The notes: generated by a model from the sequence alone, not told the origin. Shown: positions 1 to 11,639, counted from the first letter of the stretch. The stretch: 64,000 bases of DNA from Gymnopus androsaceus JB14 (GCA_009733575.1 ML769518.1:103533-167532), one strand, 5' to 3'. Program-made: numbers and translations.

Positions 1-335
1 CTCCTGTATCTACCTTATAGGGAAGAAGATTCCCATGGTTACATAAGCAAATCCCCAGGGACATTGGACCCAATTGATCCCACAGATGCAATCTGCTTTG
101 CTATGCTCCTGGTCTATCCCCTGCTGTCAGAATTTTAGGACATTGAATTCAAATATCACAAAAGTAATTACTTCTTTGAGTGATCTCTGTCAAATCTCTG
201 TTGGTTAACACTGCCTCTAATCATTACAAAACCAGTCATATTTTGGGATTTTGCACAAACATATTCATTTTAGATGATGTTACTAAAGTAGTTTTTGTTT
301 AATTCAAGCATTCTAGATGATAACTCATAGGAGGG
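1..335. other. flanking sequence, nothing recognised
   Basis: This AT-rich stretch lies just outside the repeated block that begins at about 336. I see no coding exon, terminal repeat or RNA gene in it. The matching position beside the second copy of the block (before 55402) is an unrelated inverted-repeat arm, so the block boundary is real. Confidence 0.4.
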
Positions 336-597
336 TCAGAGAACCATGGGCAAACTATCCTGTGCCTGCCAAATGTGTAAAAAATGCATAAAACATGTGA
401 AAGTATTGATTCCAGGCCATATTGCTGCAATAAATTAAGCTCAGAAATTTTAGTCTTAAGGCCTCTTGACCCCACCCTCCCCTCCCAACCCTGTATGGGC
501 GCTTAAATTCCTGTACACCCCTTGGGAAAAATGGTCTGGGCCCAGGGCTGACTTTGGGTTGACCCACAATGACCTAAAGAGACTTAAGGGTACTTAG

Positions 598-928
598 GCA
601 TCAGCAAAAACTGTTTTGAGCCCAGGAGGATCTGAGGTCTCCTAGACCTCTTAGGCAACCTGTGGCATCCTAGCTGGCCCAGGAAAAAGGGCAAAACTTT
701 GGACACCTCAGGTACCCTAGTCATCCTGGGTGTCCTGGGACATTCTGAGACATCCTAGGACATCCTGTGATGTCCTGGGGCATATCCTCAGGACAATTAG
801 GATGACTAGGATACCTGAGGTTTCCAAAGTTTTGCCATTTATCCTGGGCCAACTAGGATGCCTCAGGTTGCCTAAGAGGACTAGGTGACTTTGGATCCTC
901 CTGGGCCCAAAACATTTTTTTCTGATGC
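598..928. repeat. foldback element rich in CCTAGG-like words
   Basis: The left end (GCATCAGCAAAAACTGTTTT then GAGCCCAGGAGGATC) is the inverse of the right end (GATCCTCCTGGGC then CCAAAACA and TCTGATGC), giving imperfect arms of about 35 bp. The interior is dense in short self-complementary words built on CCTAGG, TCCTAG and GTCCT, so the whole unit could fold extensively. The second copy is at 55663-55982. No target duplication is clear and no coding capacity is seen. Confidence 0.6.
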
Positions 929-1103
929 TAAGAGTACCTAGGTCTTCTAGTTTGCCTAGGTTGCCTAGACTGCCTCAGTTTCTTTGAGATCACCTGGGTT
1001 GACTAGGATTTAGGGATAAACCTTGGGAATTTGAGGCAACCTGAGTAAACCTGAGTAGACCTGAGGTAGCCCGGGGTAGCCTGGAAGACCCAAGGTGACC
1101 AGT

Positions 1104-1109
1104 TACTTA
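1104..1109. other. possible excision footprint (TACTTA)
   Basis: In the right copy of the block the equivalent site holds a 232-bp element (56170-56401) flanked by TA on both sides. Here the site reads TA-CT-TA with no element. Two TAs separated by a couple of terminal bases is the kind of scar Tc1/mariner excision leaves. The inference rests on one comparison. Confidence 0.45.
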
Positions 1110-1409
1110 ACCCATTTTTGCTGATGATAGCAGGTCATAGCAGGTCATAGTTCTATAGCTGCTATAGCATCTATGACAATTATTCAGGTTTTGCTGATGT
1201 GAGTAAACCTGAGGTATAGGATTGAGATGTATTTGGTACTAAATCTCATGTATACTCTTTTCACACACCCATGTGTATTCAGCTGGCACAAGGTATATGT
1301 TGTGTATTCCAGGGGTATTCTTCAATGTATCTTGGCTAAAATACCACCAGAACACATCTTCAGAGGTCTTAAATTTGTAAGTTCTTCAATTTACTCTTGC
1401 GTACTGTCC

Positions 1410-1547
1410 CATCAGCAAAACCTGTATTGACTGGGACTCTCTGGAAGTGCTGTCAAGCGCTTGCCGGCACTGGGATGTGCCGGCCAGTGCCGGCGAGTGC
1501 TAGCCAGCGCTACCAGCGGGTCCCAGCCGATACAGGTTTTGCTGATG
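1410..1547. mobile_element. MITE with CATCAGCAAAACCTGTAT inverted termini
   Basis: The element starts CATCAGCAAAACCTGTAT and ends with its exact inverse. It has a GC-rich core of GCCGGCA/CCAGTGC words. The flanks here are CC and TC. The second copy (56698-56935) has TC on both sides, which suggests a 2-bp target duplication. It is non-coding, so it is presumably moved by a transposase encoded elsewhere. Confidence 0.7.
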
Positions 1548-1701
1548 TCACTGTAAAGCATCATACTCCCAAGTCATTTCTATAGAATCCCTCCCTCTAG
1601 TCCAATTTCTCCTTCTCTGATATATTCTTGCTCTCATTACTGACCTCAACAATATCTAACATCAAGACTGCCCAGATGTTCTGACAAAAGCCAGTGGACC
1701 A

Positions 1702-3044
1702 CATCAGCAAACCTGGATAATGGTCATAGCAGCTCATAGCAGGCCATGAGCTGCTATGGGATCACCGAGCATTAGTGCCAGCTGTCATTCTCTCGGATCT
1801 CTCTTGCCAGCACTATAAGAATTGATGCAAAGACTTGTCGAAGTTCAACTTACCTTTATTCTTCCCCATCACTTTAGTTTACTATCAATCTTAACTCTTG
1901 TGGGCATTCAAAGATGTAATCTACAAATATTCTTCCTAAATAGTTTTAGTTCTAGTGCCATTGTTATTGTCCTAGGTACTACAAACATAGTAATATATGA
2001 ATTTATTTGGATTTTATGTTTTTGGCAGACCATCTCCATCTTGTCATATTGTGGCAACACTACTAGCAAGCGGCGGGCTGCTCGGAGCTATTGGAATGGA
2101 AAACAATTCAATAAGCAATATATTTACTATTGAATAGAATCTGACAGCTGATGTTCCTGCAGTAAGTATAGCGATCCATAGCAGTTCATAGCACCCCATA
2201 GCAATCCATAGCTCTGGATAGATGGGGACCTTGCGATGCATCAGCAAAACCTGTATGTGCTCTAGAGTGCTCCAGAGCACTACAGAGCACTCAGAGCGTT
2301 CAGAGCAGCCAAAGCAAGGGTAGTAGCTCCAGAGTGCTCTGGAGGACCATTGAGTTCTCTGGAGCTCTCTGGCGCTCTCTGGAAACTCCCCATCATTCTG
2401 CCCATCATGCGCAAATTTTAGGTTAGAGCCCCATTTAATGAAGAATTTCATATTATAACCATTCAATAAGTGTTAAGTTCATATGTGTCATTTATTGTGC
2501 AGTTAGTACCGAAACACAGCAGTCTAGATAACACTACTACATAGTACTAAGTACTGCTTCTAGCCAGCTTGAATGTTTCCCAATTTCTGCCTCCCCATTT
2601 CCCACTCTCTGAGTCTTCCTCTGCCTCCATAACCCTCAGACATATCTGAACACCAGCCAATCAATGCCAAAATAGATAAGAGCCCACCATGGGAGGAAAG
2701 AAAGTTGTCCCAAGGTTGTGACACTGGAAGGAAGCAAAAGAAAAGCACAAGTCCGATGTTCGACCTTGAGTTCATAAACGGCAACACTTTTATACAACGT
2801 CCTGACAGTTTACAGCATTTTCATCAGTTCTGTTGGTTATGTCACTTAACTGACAGCTGTCCATCAATTCCCTCAGCTCCTACAGCTTCGGAGCAGCCAG
2901 AGCAGTCAGAGCACTCCAGAGCACTCCAAAGCATCAATTCAATGCTCTGACTGCTCTGGCAAGATACAGGTTTTGCTGATGTGAGTGATATGGGTGCTAT
3001 GAGTGCTGGATAGCGCTATCCAGTACACACAGGTTTTGCTGGTG
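1702..3044. mobile_element. CATCAGC-type element, carrying a nested one
   Basis: The termini are CATCAGCAAACCTGGATAAT and the inverse ending TTTTGCTGGTG, flanked by CA at 1700-1701 and CA at 3045-3046. The second copy is 600 bp (57090-57689) with the same CA flanks. The subterminal parts are packed with CCATAGCA/TGCTATGG words. Here it is longer because another member of the family sits inside it at 2239-2981. The only long reading frames are low-complexity, and no transposase was recognised. Confidence 0.7.
2239..2981. mobile_element. CATCAGC-type element nested in another, 743 bp
   Basis: The element begins CATCAGCAAAACCTGTATG and ends ATACAGGTTTTGCTGATG. It is flanked by TG (2237-2238) and TG (2982-2983). 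The matching place in the right copy of the block (about 57613) is empty, which confirms insertion and supports the 2-bp duplication. The arms are rich in AGAGCACTC/GAGTGCTCT words. No transposase is encoded. Confidence 0.75.
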
Positions 3045-3056
3045 CAATGAACAAAT

Positions 3057-3421
3057 AGCTTGGTGACCTGCCTTCTAGAGGATGTCGGAATAAACTCTAG
3101 AATCTTTGTAGAAGACTTGGTAAAACGGATACAAAAGTTGGCAGGAAGTTTAAGTGCCCCCAGTACAGATTTTTAAAACCTTCCTAATTGGGGCTGCGGT
3201 GCGCGGAATGTGGAAGCTCCGACATGGCGATGCCTCCTTATCTCGCACCATAGCACTGATTAGGAAGGTTTTAACTAAATATATAAGGCTAATCAACTGA
3301 CCGATTAGCTATAATAAGGCATTGAAAACTCCCCGCCAACTTTTGCTTCCATTTTCCAGGCTCCTCTATGAGGATTCTAGTAATTATACCAACATCCTCT
3401 AGAGGGGACTGCTTTAGGCCT
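3057..3421. mobile_element. Mutator-like MITE, 365 bp, 11-bp target duplication
   Basis: AATGAACAAAT (3046-3056) and AATGAGCAAAT (3422-3432) flank the element. The right copy of the block has a single AATGAGCAAAT at this place and no element. The terminal inverted repeats are long and imperfect, sharing TCTAGAGGATGT and, further in, AAAAGTTGGC. A duplication of 9-11 bp with long inverted repeats is the usual pattern of Mutator-like elements. The element is too short to encode a transposase. Confidence 0.75.
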
Positions 3422-3694
3422 AATGAGCAAATATGTATGTGGACTCATGTCATTGGAAGCAGATGAGAGTGACCAGCATCTCATTAATGGCAGGACTGGG
3501 TGTCCTGTCAAACTCAGATGATATATGATAAAGTGTGTATTCTCTTTTTGCTGTTTCTATTTTATATGTGCTAAACTCGAGTCTTCTAGGATGCTGATAT
3601 GTCTCATCAAAAATATTCCAAGGAAGCCAATCACTGATGTACTGCAGAATTCTTGCATGTAGAAGAAAACTGATAGTAGTGATAGCAAGTAATA

Positions 3695-4071
3695 CTGTAC
3701 TCTTCCGACCAAGTGTTCAGTCACGCATCACATCAGCCCAAAATGAACAGTTCACAGAAGGGTGTCACTGGTCACTTGGGGTTGTGAACACCATGACAAC
3801 CAAAACAAAAAAAAATTCTCAAGATAGTTCAAAAAATACTTTTAAAAAACTCAAATTTTCCTCAGTCTACATATAAACAAACCAAAAATAGTTTCAAATA
3901 AGGTAAAATGAAGATCATATTATGAAATAAGTACAGATAATCCACCAGAATCCACTCCCAGTGAACAGTTCACAGGTTGGTCACAGGTCACTGTGATCTG
4001 TGAACACTTAGAATTCTGAACAGGGTAGGTCACTTGTCACACCCCATGAACACTTGGTCGGAAGAGTACAG
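3695..4071. mobile_element. Tc1/mariner-type MITE, 377 bp
   Basis: TA is present on both sides (3693-3694 and 4072-4073). The left end CTGTACTCTTCCGACCAAGT is the exact inverse of the right end. Subterminal copies of GAACAGTTCACAG and GTCACTTG are visible in both halves. It is non-coding. The TA duplication and the CTGTA-type end fit the Tc1/mariner group. Confidence 0.8.
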
Positions 4072-4140
4072 TACATAGATTGGATTATCACAAACTTGCA
4101 AATAGAAAAGTGACGAGGAATTGATGGGAGTTGAGATTGG

Positions 4141-4260
4141 CATCAGCAAAACCTGGACAATGGTCATAGAAGCTATAGCAATCCATAGTAAGAAGATCAT
4201 AGCAGCCATAGTGCTATAAAATGCTATGGTTTTCTATGAGCTCCTAAGAGATTACCAGGT
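4141..4260. repeat. single CATCAGC-type terminus
   Basis: CATCAGCAAAACCTGGACAA followed by CATAG/CTATG words matches one end of the CATCAGC-type elements. I cannot find the opposite end nearby, so this is probably a truncated copy. Confidence 0.5.
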
Positions 4261-5356
4261 ACTCAAGTCAATTGCCAACATCTTGACAGGTGACATTCAC
4301 TCCTGCAAATGATACATAAGAATCAATGCATCATTATAACTTCCCCAACTTGAAGTTCCCTTCCTTCCTGCTTCCTTCCTCAAGTTTCTTTTTTTTCAAA
4401 GTTGATTCTGAGTCACTTTAGTTTGACATTGTTAGTAAGTCTCGAGCCCAGAACACAGATTTTGTATACAAAAACTATTACAATTGTAGGTAATATCAAT
4501 GTCTACAAATTATTTACAACTGTAGGTACAATCAATTTTGATATAGTAATACAATCTGGCGTGCAAATTTCGGGCCCAAGCCACTCTGATTGCTTGTTGC
4601 TACACAATGACAAGTGATCACATTCAAGCATATCACACATCTCACAAAGTGGATTCAAGAACTGAGGCCTCTCTTTCCTCACACTCGAGAGAGCCCTCCT
4701 TGAGTAAACATTCACATGGCTAATCATATCTACAACTTTCTCAAGCTTTTTGGCCCTGTCATTTCCTGGTGGTGTTTTCCTTTTGAACACCTCATTGGTG
4801 TATTACAAAAAGTCAATACCAATGACCACATTGGCGGTGAGTTTGGCAGTCAAGATTAAACAACGCTCTAATCATGTGTGTAGGACCTTTGGAGAGTATG
4901 ATCATGAAATTGCAACTTCACATTGCTAACATTCATTGTTGGCTCCATTGAACAGACTGTCCTGAGGCACTCAAACAGCTGAAGATTCTTTTCAACAAAT
5001 GCTTTGTACCTACAGAGTTGCCTGAGGAGCATTTCAAGCCTGGCTCACATTGTTCCTATATCAAGTGCAATGGCACTGTGTTCTCCCCTTATCTCACACA
5101 TGAAGGTAACGCCACAATAGTCTACCAACCAAACCAAACGAGAACCCCATAGCTGGTTGTATCAAACAAACTGACAATATTGTCCAGGGTTGCAGCGCTT
5201 GACCTCGACCCGGCGGTTGACCCAGTTGGTCCGGACTATTGACCGAGTTTGACACCAGGTTCCCACAGGTCAAGCCGGTCAACCGCCCTTTTCTGTTTTT
5301 ACACATTTTTCACTATCTCTGTGCTTTGTAGACTCTTTATCTTACTTTTTTGTTCC

Positions 5357-8300
5357 ATGCCGGCTGCTTCAGAAGTATGGGACCACTTTCACAAAGATTT
5401 CCGTCATTATAAAAACAATCATTCGCATAAACAATCACTTTGCAAGTATTGTGTAAAGATTGTCAACTTCCTCGTATATCAGGACAATGCAGCATTGGCT
5501 GTTGGAAGGATTTCGACATTCAGGGATCCCACTGTTATTGAACAGGAAGGTGAGTTAATTGTTTACTTAGAGAAAGTATAGAAAGCGGATTGATTTTTAC
5601 ATTAGTTGTTGACACAACGTTCAGTGGTGATCTGGATATCCCTCACACCTTCAGTTCCTCGATTGAATTACGGATTCTTGCTGGAAAGGTTGACCACTTA
5701 TGGAAGCACCTTTGTAACTGCCCATATGCTCCTACTGCAGTTAAAGATCTTGCAAATGCAAACATTGCAGCCAAGCATCAGCGTTCTGCAACTCGAGCTG
5801 TCAAAAACATCGAAACAGCTATACCAGGAGGTCCTACATTGAATTCATCCAGTGCGTCACAGGGTATTGAAGCAACCCTTGCACCTCCGCTTCCATCACG
5901 TGCTTCTTCCCGCTCTTCCAGTATTTCCTCTGTGCATTCAGTTATGGTAAACATACCATTTTATGGGGAGACTGCACCTCGTCCAATTCCAAGTGCAATG
6001 TTGAGCGAATTTCATGCTGACTTGTGCTGGTTGATGGTGTCAGGTATTGTTTCTTGGCGTGTTATTGAGCATCCTTTTTGGCATCATTTTTTTTGCCAAA
6101 TGTGTTCCGGGCTCTGTTTTACCTGGCCATGATGTTTTGTCTGGATGGATCCTTGATGAGGAAGTTGCAAAGGCTGATGCTCGAACCAAGGATGAGGTTC
6201 AAAATTGCTACGCTACTGGGCAAGCTGATGGCTGGAAGAATATTGCAAAGAAGAGTCTTATTGCAGGTATGATGAATGTTGAATATCAGGTATGCTGAAC
6301 GATTGAATCCTTATCCATCACTAACCTAATTTTATAGCCATATATCCTCAACATCACAGACATTTCATCAAAGCCAAAAACTGCTGAAACTCTCCTTGAT
6401 ATCATTCTTCGGGAGATAGAGTATGTTACGAAGGTTCTCTTGGTTCTTCTCGTTGCATGGTGTACAGATGCAAGCGGCGAATCCGCTAAAATGCGCTGTC
6501 TACTCCGTGAAAAATATGCTTGGATTGTTGTTTTAGATTGCTGGGCTCATCAGTTCAATCTCGTAACTGGCGATGTTCTCAAGCTCAAGCTTCCTCTTAT
6601 CAATGTGGCTGACCGAGCACTCGAAGTCATAAAATGGTTTTCAAGCCACAGCATTGCGCTGGGTTTGTTGAATGAGGAGCAATGTCATTCAGGTACGGCA
6701 ACACCTCTTGTTCTAATTCTTCCTGTCATCACACGTTGGACGTTGCACTACCTTTCTATGGATTGCTTGGTGACCCTGGAGGTCCCCTTTCACCGCCTGA
6801 TTTTAGATCAGGCTACAAAGAACAGACTTGTTCTTTCTGCGGGAAAACAGCGCGAGGCCAAGGACAAGGCCCGGAGGATTTTGAAAATCATCGAGGGACC
6901 TAGTTTTTGGATCAACATCAAGAGGTATGTAGAAACACTCTTGCAATCTTTTTTCTTTCTTTGACATCCTTACTCTTTTAGCTTGCGTGATCTCCTCCGG
7001 CCATTTGCTATCGCTACAAATGCTGCACAGGCTGATAACTGCCACCTTGATACTGTTCTTCTGCTTATGGGATATCTTTATTATGTTCATACAGGTCATT
7101 GTATTGACTCTCGGATTCGAAAGAAGGTTCATGCTAGTCTGGAGAAATGCTGGAAAAACACTGATCAGGACATTTTTGTCTTGGGACTTGTATTTAACCC
7201 ATATATTCGCTGGAAAGCATTCAAGTAAGGAAGTCCATTTCAGACTGTCGCAGGACTGTGGAATATCATCTGTAGGGTTTATGTGTGCTTTTATGATAAG
7301 GAACCCAATGGAACCTTTCGGAACATCAGCAAAACCTGGATAATTGCCATAGCTGTTATAGCAAGCCATAGCAAGCCATAGCAGCCATAGAACTATGAAC
7401 TGCTATGAATTGCTATGGGTAGCTATGAGTTACTATGGACTTCCCAAATTATATTGCCTGTTGACAGATGTCATGCTCTATAGCAATCCATAGCAGCCCA
7501 TAGCAGTCCATAGCTCTGGATAGATGGGGACCTTGCTATGGGTGCTATGAGTGCTATGAGTGCTGGATAGCACTATCCAGTGCTATCCAGTTCACCCAGG
7601 TTTTGCTGATGAAGACCTTCACCAAGTATCTTGGTGGAACTGGAAAATGGTCTGATGAAAGAATGAGCCTCCGATATCATCGCGACAATGCAAAAAGTCG
7701 AGTAAGTCTATCAGTTCTCATCTTCACTATGTGGTTCCTAACAAATTGTATCAGAATACATATGTGAACATTGTTCAAATCTGGCGAGAACATTCAAGCA
7801 ATCCTAGCAATGCTGCTGGAAGTAGTATGGTGGACATGGCTATGAGAATCGAAAGCATGGCTCCCAATTCAGCATCAACAGAGCGCTTCTTCAGTCTTCT
7901 AACAGGAACCCACACAAAGGTACGGAATTGGATGGGTGCAGAAAAAGCGCGAAAGACTGTTGTCTTAAAACAGCATATTCATTGAGAACATGGAGCACCA
8001 CCAAGCTACCAACAAAAGCATACACACGAGGACGACATTAATCGAATCAACCTGGCTATGACTCCTGCTCCAGCTTCTGACAATGTAGAGGCTGAAATCT
8101 CAGCAGGGTTGGATGAGCTCGACATCAATGATCCTGAGCCAAGTGCTGAACCTGATGAAGAGCAAAGTCCAACGGCGGAACCTCGGGTTTCAACCTTTGA
8201 TGAGGTCACAAGAGATCTGAGGGAGTCTGCAGACAAAGATGTGGAAGAGACTGAGGAGGAAGGGTTGGAGTTGGAGAGCATAGGTGATCCCATAACAAAC

Positions 8301-8393
8301 ATACTTACAAGCTTCATGCCAATCCTATGTTTCACCCTTGGTACATCAACTAGTGCATCCAATACTTTATCCCAAACAGGAGCTTTCTTCTAG
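5357..8393 (+). pseudogene. hAT transposase, decayed and interrupted
   Basis: The transposase is read in several exons. A BED-like zinc finger lies at the N terminus (from ATG 5357, with CKYC and a following HLWKHLCNC). A Ser-rich linker follows. The central catalytic-domain remnant at about 6430-6960 includes the words DCWAHQFNL and TRWTLHYLS. The C-terminal hAT dimerisation motif at about 7850-7960 has NSASTERFFSLLT. Introns of about 45-60 nt can be placed between these pieces. A MITE sits between the central and C-terminal parts. A TGA at 7983-7985 stops the frame, yet the same frame continues open and acidic to 8393, so the TGA looks like a mutated codon. The gene is inactive in this copy. 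Confidence 0.75.
7324..7611. mobile_element. CATCAGC-type MITE, 288 bp, inside the hAT
   Basis: CATCAGCAAAACCTGGATAA at the left and the inverse CAGGTTTTGCTGATG at the right, with AA on both sides (7322-7323 and 7612-7613). The inner sequence is made of CCATAGCA and TGCTATGA words, as in the element at 57090-57689. It interrupts the transposase reading frame, so it arrived after the hAT. Confidence 0.8.
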
Positions 8394-9067
8394 CAAAGGC
8401 TCCAAACTTGGCAAAAGAGCTCATAGCCGTGGGGTTTTATAAGCATCTCAATACGAGCATACGCGGTAGTCTCGGTGAGTGCCCTTTCTCATTTATGAGC
8501 TCGAGCGCATTATTTAAACAACATCCTTCAGACACATTGCCTTTTATCTATTCAGTTCATTTGATCAGGTGCAGGATTCCAATGAGGGCTCTATTCATGA
8601 AAATAATGCATATAACTGTTGAACTGTAAACGTACAATACATATTTTTACATTAAATAACTAACCGTAGTCTTAAAACGCTTTGTGCTGGCGAGAAAACG
8701 TCGACGAGCACTTGGCATTCGGGGCTCGGCCCGTTGATTGACCTTGCCGGTCTATGGTCCTTGACTTCGGTCTAGATGGGTCTAAATTTAGTCAAAACCT
8801 GGTAAATACCCGGTCAACTGCAACCCTGATATTGTCACACTAAACGGCACCCACACGCACCTCCTGGTTTGTGCTCATCTACCTCTTCCCAAGGCTTCAT
8901 ATGATCCTTTCGGAATCTTCCCCGATTTCCTGGCAAGGACATACTCCACTCACATGAAGGATTCCCTTGACATCATTGACCTTGATGATGTTGTTGCTCG
9001 TGCTGCGCGTTTTGACTTTTCACACAATTGTTCTGTCTTTCTGAACTTGTCACAAGCATAATGGTGT

Positions 9068-9712
9068 CACACTGCCAATGATAATACTTCAGCCAGGCTG
9101 AAGTACTGTGAGAAATGAATTATTTCAGTGCATAAGATAAATGTACTTTTTCATACAAGTATATAAAATAAATATTTCAATGAACTTATGAAGGAATTAC
9201 ATTTAGACCCTCTGAATATTGAAATTTAAACAGACTTCCAAAAGAGTGCTTTTCAATTGAGCTCTAAAAACAACAGTTTCGATGCGGACTGAATACTTTT
9301 GCTTCACAATAAGAGTGAAAGCAACTATTTCAAAGAAGCTTTCAGCTGGTTCCCGAAAGACAATACTTCGATTCTCGGGCCGATCCGGGCCACTGCCAAA
9401 CCGCACAGCGAAAGGCAAAATTTCAGTGGAAAATTGAATTGTTCTCCAAAACAATTACTTTCACTCTTATTGTGAGAGCAGGGCTTTCAAGTCCACATTG
9501 AATCTATTGTTTCCAGAGTCTGATTGAAAGCCTCTCTTTTGCACATCTATGTAAAGTTCTCACTTCAGAATGTTGGAATTCAATTTATTCATTGCTCTAT
9601 TGAAATATACAACTTCTACATTTTTCTGAAAAAGTACACTTCGTATAGGGATTGAAATAATCTATTTCCCATTATGCTTCAGCCAAGCTGAAGCATGATT
9701 ATTGGCAGTGTG
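9068..9712. mobile_element. MITE-like element with a palindrome inside each terminus
   Basis: The ends CACACTGCCAAT and ATTGGCAGTGTG are inverse. Just inside each lies a near-perfect hairpin, CTTCAGCCAGGCTGAAG at the left and CTTCAGCCAAGCTGAAG at the right. The interior is AT-rich and repeats CACAATAAGAGTGAAAG-like words in both orientations. An inverted, 5'-truncated copy is at 52440-52974. No coding sequence; the target duplication is unclear. Confidence 0.7.
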
Positions 9713-10386
9713 TGTGTAACCCCTTCTTGCTGCAATTACATGTCTACTGACCCTGCGTCAACAGAGAGATTGCATATGCATCAGGAACTTATCCCATCCG
9801 TGGTATATAGCTCAGCATGACACTTGGACTATCAGCCAAACTTTCTTCATTGCATTCCTCTGTGCAGAAACCTGCACTATCAAACAATTTTTCTCCTGCG
9901 CTCATTTTCAATATATCACTTTCAGTGTTGTAACATGAGAAATTCCCGGTTTCGCATACCATATATTTTCATAGGAGATTTTGAATATTGTTGAATAAAT
10001 ATCATAGAATGAGACATCTTTTTTCCTACCATTTTTAGGCAGGGTTGAATTCATCCGTGAAATTCACAATATCGCACAAGATTTACAATAAAGTTTACTA
10101 TCTCAAGGTAATCAATGTATCCACAATGCTGAGAGTTCAGATGATATATATATGAAAATTCCCTTCAAAATTCTTGCGTGAAGAATTTTTTCCATTTCCG
10201 GTGTGTTAATGTAAGAACTATTGAATTATTTTCAATGGATAACGGCAAGTGGAGCAAATTTGTTCAGTAAACACCATCAGTAAACAGCGTTTCTGCAAAA
10301 CTGTGCTACGATTTTGCAATCAGCTGTAATCATACCAGGAGTATCTGTCTATGACGAACAGCCATAGGATGTGTATCTGGGTATTT
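9713..10386. other. AT-rich stretch, nothing recognised
   Basis: I see no exon chain, terminal repeat or RNA gene here. It may contain the decayed end of the gypsy remnant that follows on the minus strand. Confidence 0.3.
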
Positions 10387-11535
10387 TCAATAACATTGAC
10401 AGCAATCCCGAGACAATCCCGAGCAGCGTACAGGACATTCGATGTTGATGTTAAATATGCCGTAATAGACCCGCCAAGTAAATTGATGTTCACTAAGTAA
10501 AGTTCGTAAGTGTGGGAAAAAATAAGTTAACTTGATTGAATTGAAACATGTTACTTTGCTCCCACTCAAATAATTCACAAATCCCAAAAACTTCTGAACA
10601 TCATTATAGTTACACGGCTGTCTCCACTTGCGAATCTTAGCAAGTCTATCGGCATCAGCGCGTAAGTAACCCCCGGTCATCAATTACATCACTTTTGCAA
10701 TCCATAACTGCTGCATACGGCTCAACTTTACTAGCTTTCAGGAATAGGTGTTGTTTCCTAAGGCTGTCGAATACTATCTGTAAATGTTTCTCATGCTCTT
10801 TGATTGTATCACTGAACACGAATATATCATCAATGTAAACATGCATGAATACGCCGATATAATCTCGGAAAATCGTATTCATCAAACTGTTAGGAAGCAT
10901 CGCACTTCCTAATAAATCAAAAGGTCAAACCCGGCTCACCACGTTCATCTCCGCGGAGCTTAAATAAACTACATCAAACTACATCAATTAATCTTTCCTC
11001 TTACAGTAATTTGCATTGAGAACGTTACTTAGTCGAAGATTTTGACAACCTTGTTTGTTTGGACTCAACGGCAGCTCGGCCCAATTGAAAGTGGCGCTAA
11101 TGATAATACAGTCCAGCTGGTCTTGAGCTGGTCCAAGCAAGCACATTTAAACCAGGTCGTCAGAATCTTTGACTAACGTTTCATTCCGTTTAACCGTGAT
11201 TTAAACCGTGCAACTCTGGTTGACACTCCGGCTATTCCCTGGTCATTGTTCCGACTCCCTCGTCTCCAACACTACCCCTATATACAATCACCGTGGCCTG
11301 TTTCCTCCAGTTTCCAGACTTCATCAGTAATCACACGAATCTGCTCACATGCGTCCGATAAGTCAGTCTTTGATCTAATCTTCCGCCTCGCTACGTCTAT
11401 TCTCAATGTATCCTGATCTGGAAGCAGAGTCACATCTTTGAATGTATTTGTATTCCGTTCCCTGCAGTCGATGGTGGAACCCTCTATCCTTTTTAGGCAA
11501 ACAGAGCATAGGCGATGCCAACGGACATATTCCAC
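10387..11535 (-). pseudogene. Ty3/gypsy pol remnant (reverse transcriptase)
   Basis: On the minus strand, 11535-11278 gives the N-terminal part of a gypsy reverse transcriptase, with a degenerate VARRKIRSKTDLSDACEQIR that matches the usual family motif. 10900-10655 gives the catalytic strand VYIDDIFVFSDT, the YXDD box in its Y-I-D-D form. 10683-10387 gives the RT/RNase H connection with KFLGFVNYL. Frames change between the pieces and part of the palm domain is missing. No LTRs were found. It is an old, dead fragment. Confidence 0.75.
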
Positions 11536-11639
11536 CAGTCATCAATCAATGGGAATGATTTACCTTGCACAGAAGCACCCATTATATATTTGCAAGTTTC
11601 TAGCCACCGATCACGGAGATGTCCTTCTCAGTACTTGAT

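Larger units (their letters stand above)
336..3531 (+). repeat. left copy of a dispersed repeat block made of nested small elements
   Basis: The sequence from TCAGAGAACCATGGGC onward matches 55402-57800 in the same orientation, with small differences and with different small insertions in each copy. Left only: a 743-bp element at 2239-2981 and a 365-bp Mutator-like element at 3057-3421. Right only: a 232-bp TA-flanked element at 56170-56401 and an expanded minisatellite in 56698-56935. At the right copy the match stops at 57800, where a gypsy LTR has inserted, so the true end of the block is not visible. No credible coding sequence was recognised. Comparing the two copies gives empty and filled sites for several elements. 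Confidence 0.85.
5185..8828 (+). mobile_element. hAT transposon, 3.6 kb, 8-bp target duplication
   Basis: CAGGGTTGCAG at the left end and CTGCAACCCTG at the right end are inverse. ATATTGTC stands on both sides (5177-5184 and 8829-8836), the 8-bp duplication expected for hAT. The element carries a decayed BED-type transposase and has itself been entered by a 288-bp CATCAGC-type MITE at 7324-7611. Confidence 0.9.
4961..9061 (+). pseudogene. unrecognised coding remnant split by a hAT element
   Basis: Coding-like sequence runs from about 4961 to the hAT insertion at 5184 and resumes at 8829. Joining across the element and one 8-bp duplication gives an open frame of about 80 residues after the insertion. 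That frame contains the words NGTHTHLLV and DPFGIFPDFL and ends at TAA 9059-9061. A 1-nt frameshift is visible near 5145, before the insertion. I do not recognise the family. It may be part of another transposon. The match of frame across the insertion shows only that the hAT came later. Confidence 0.4.
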
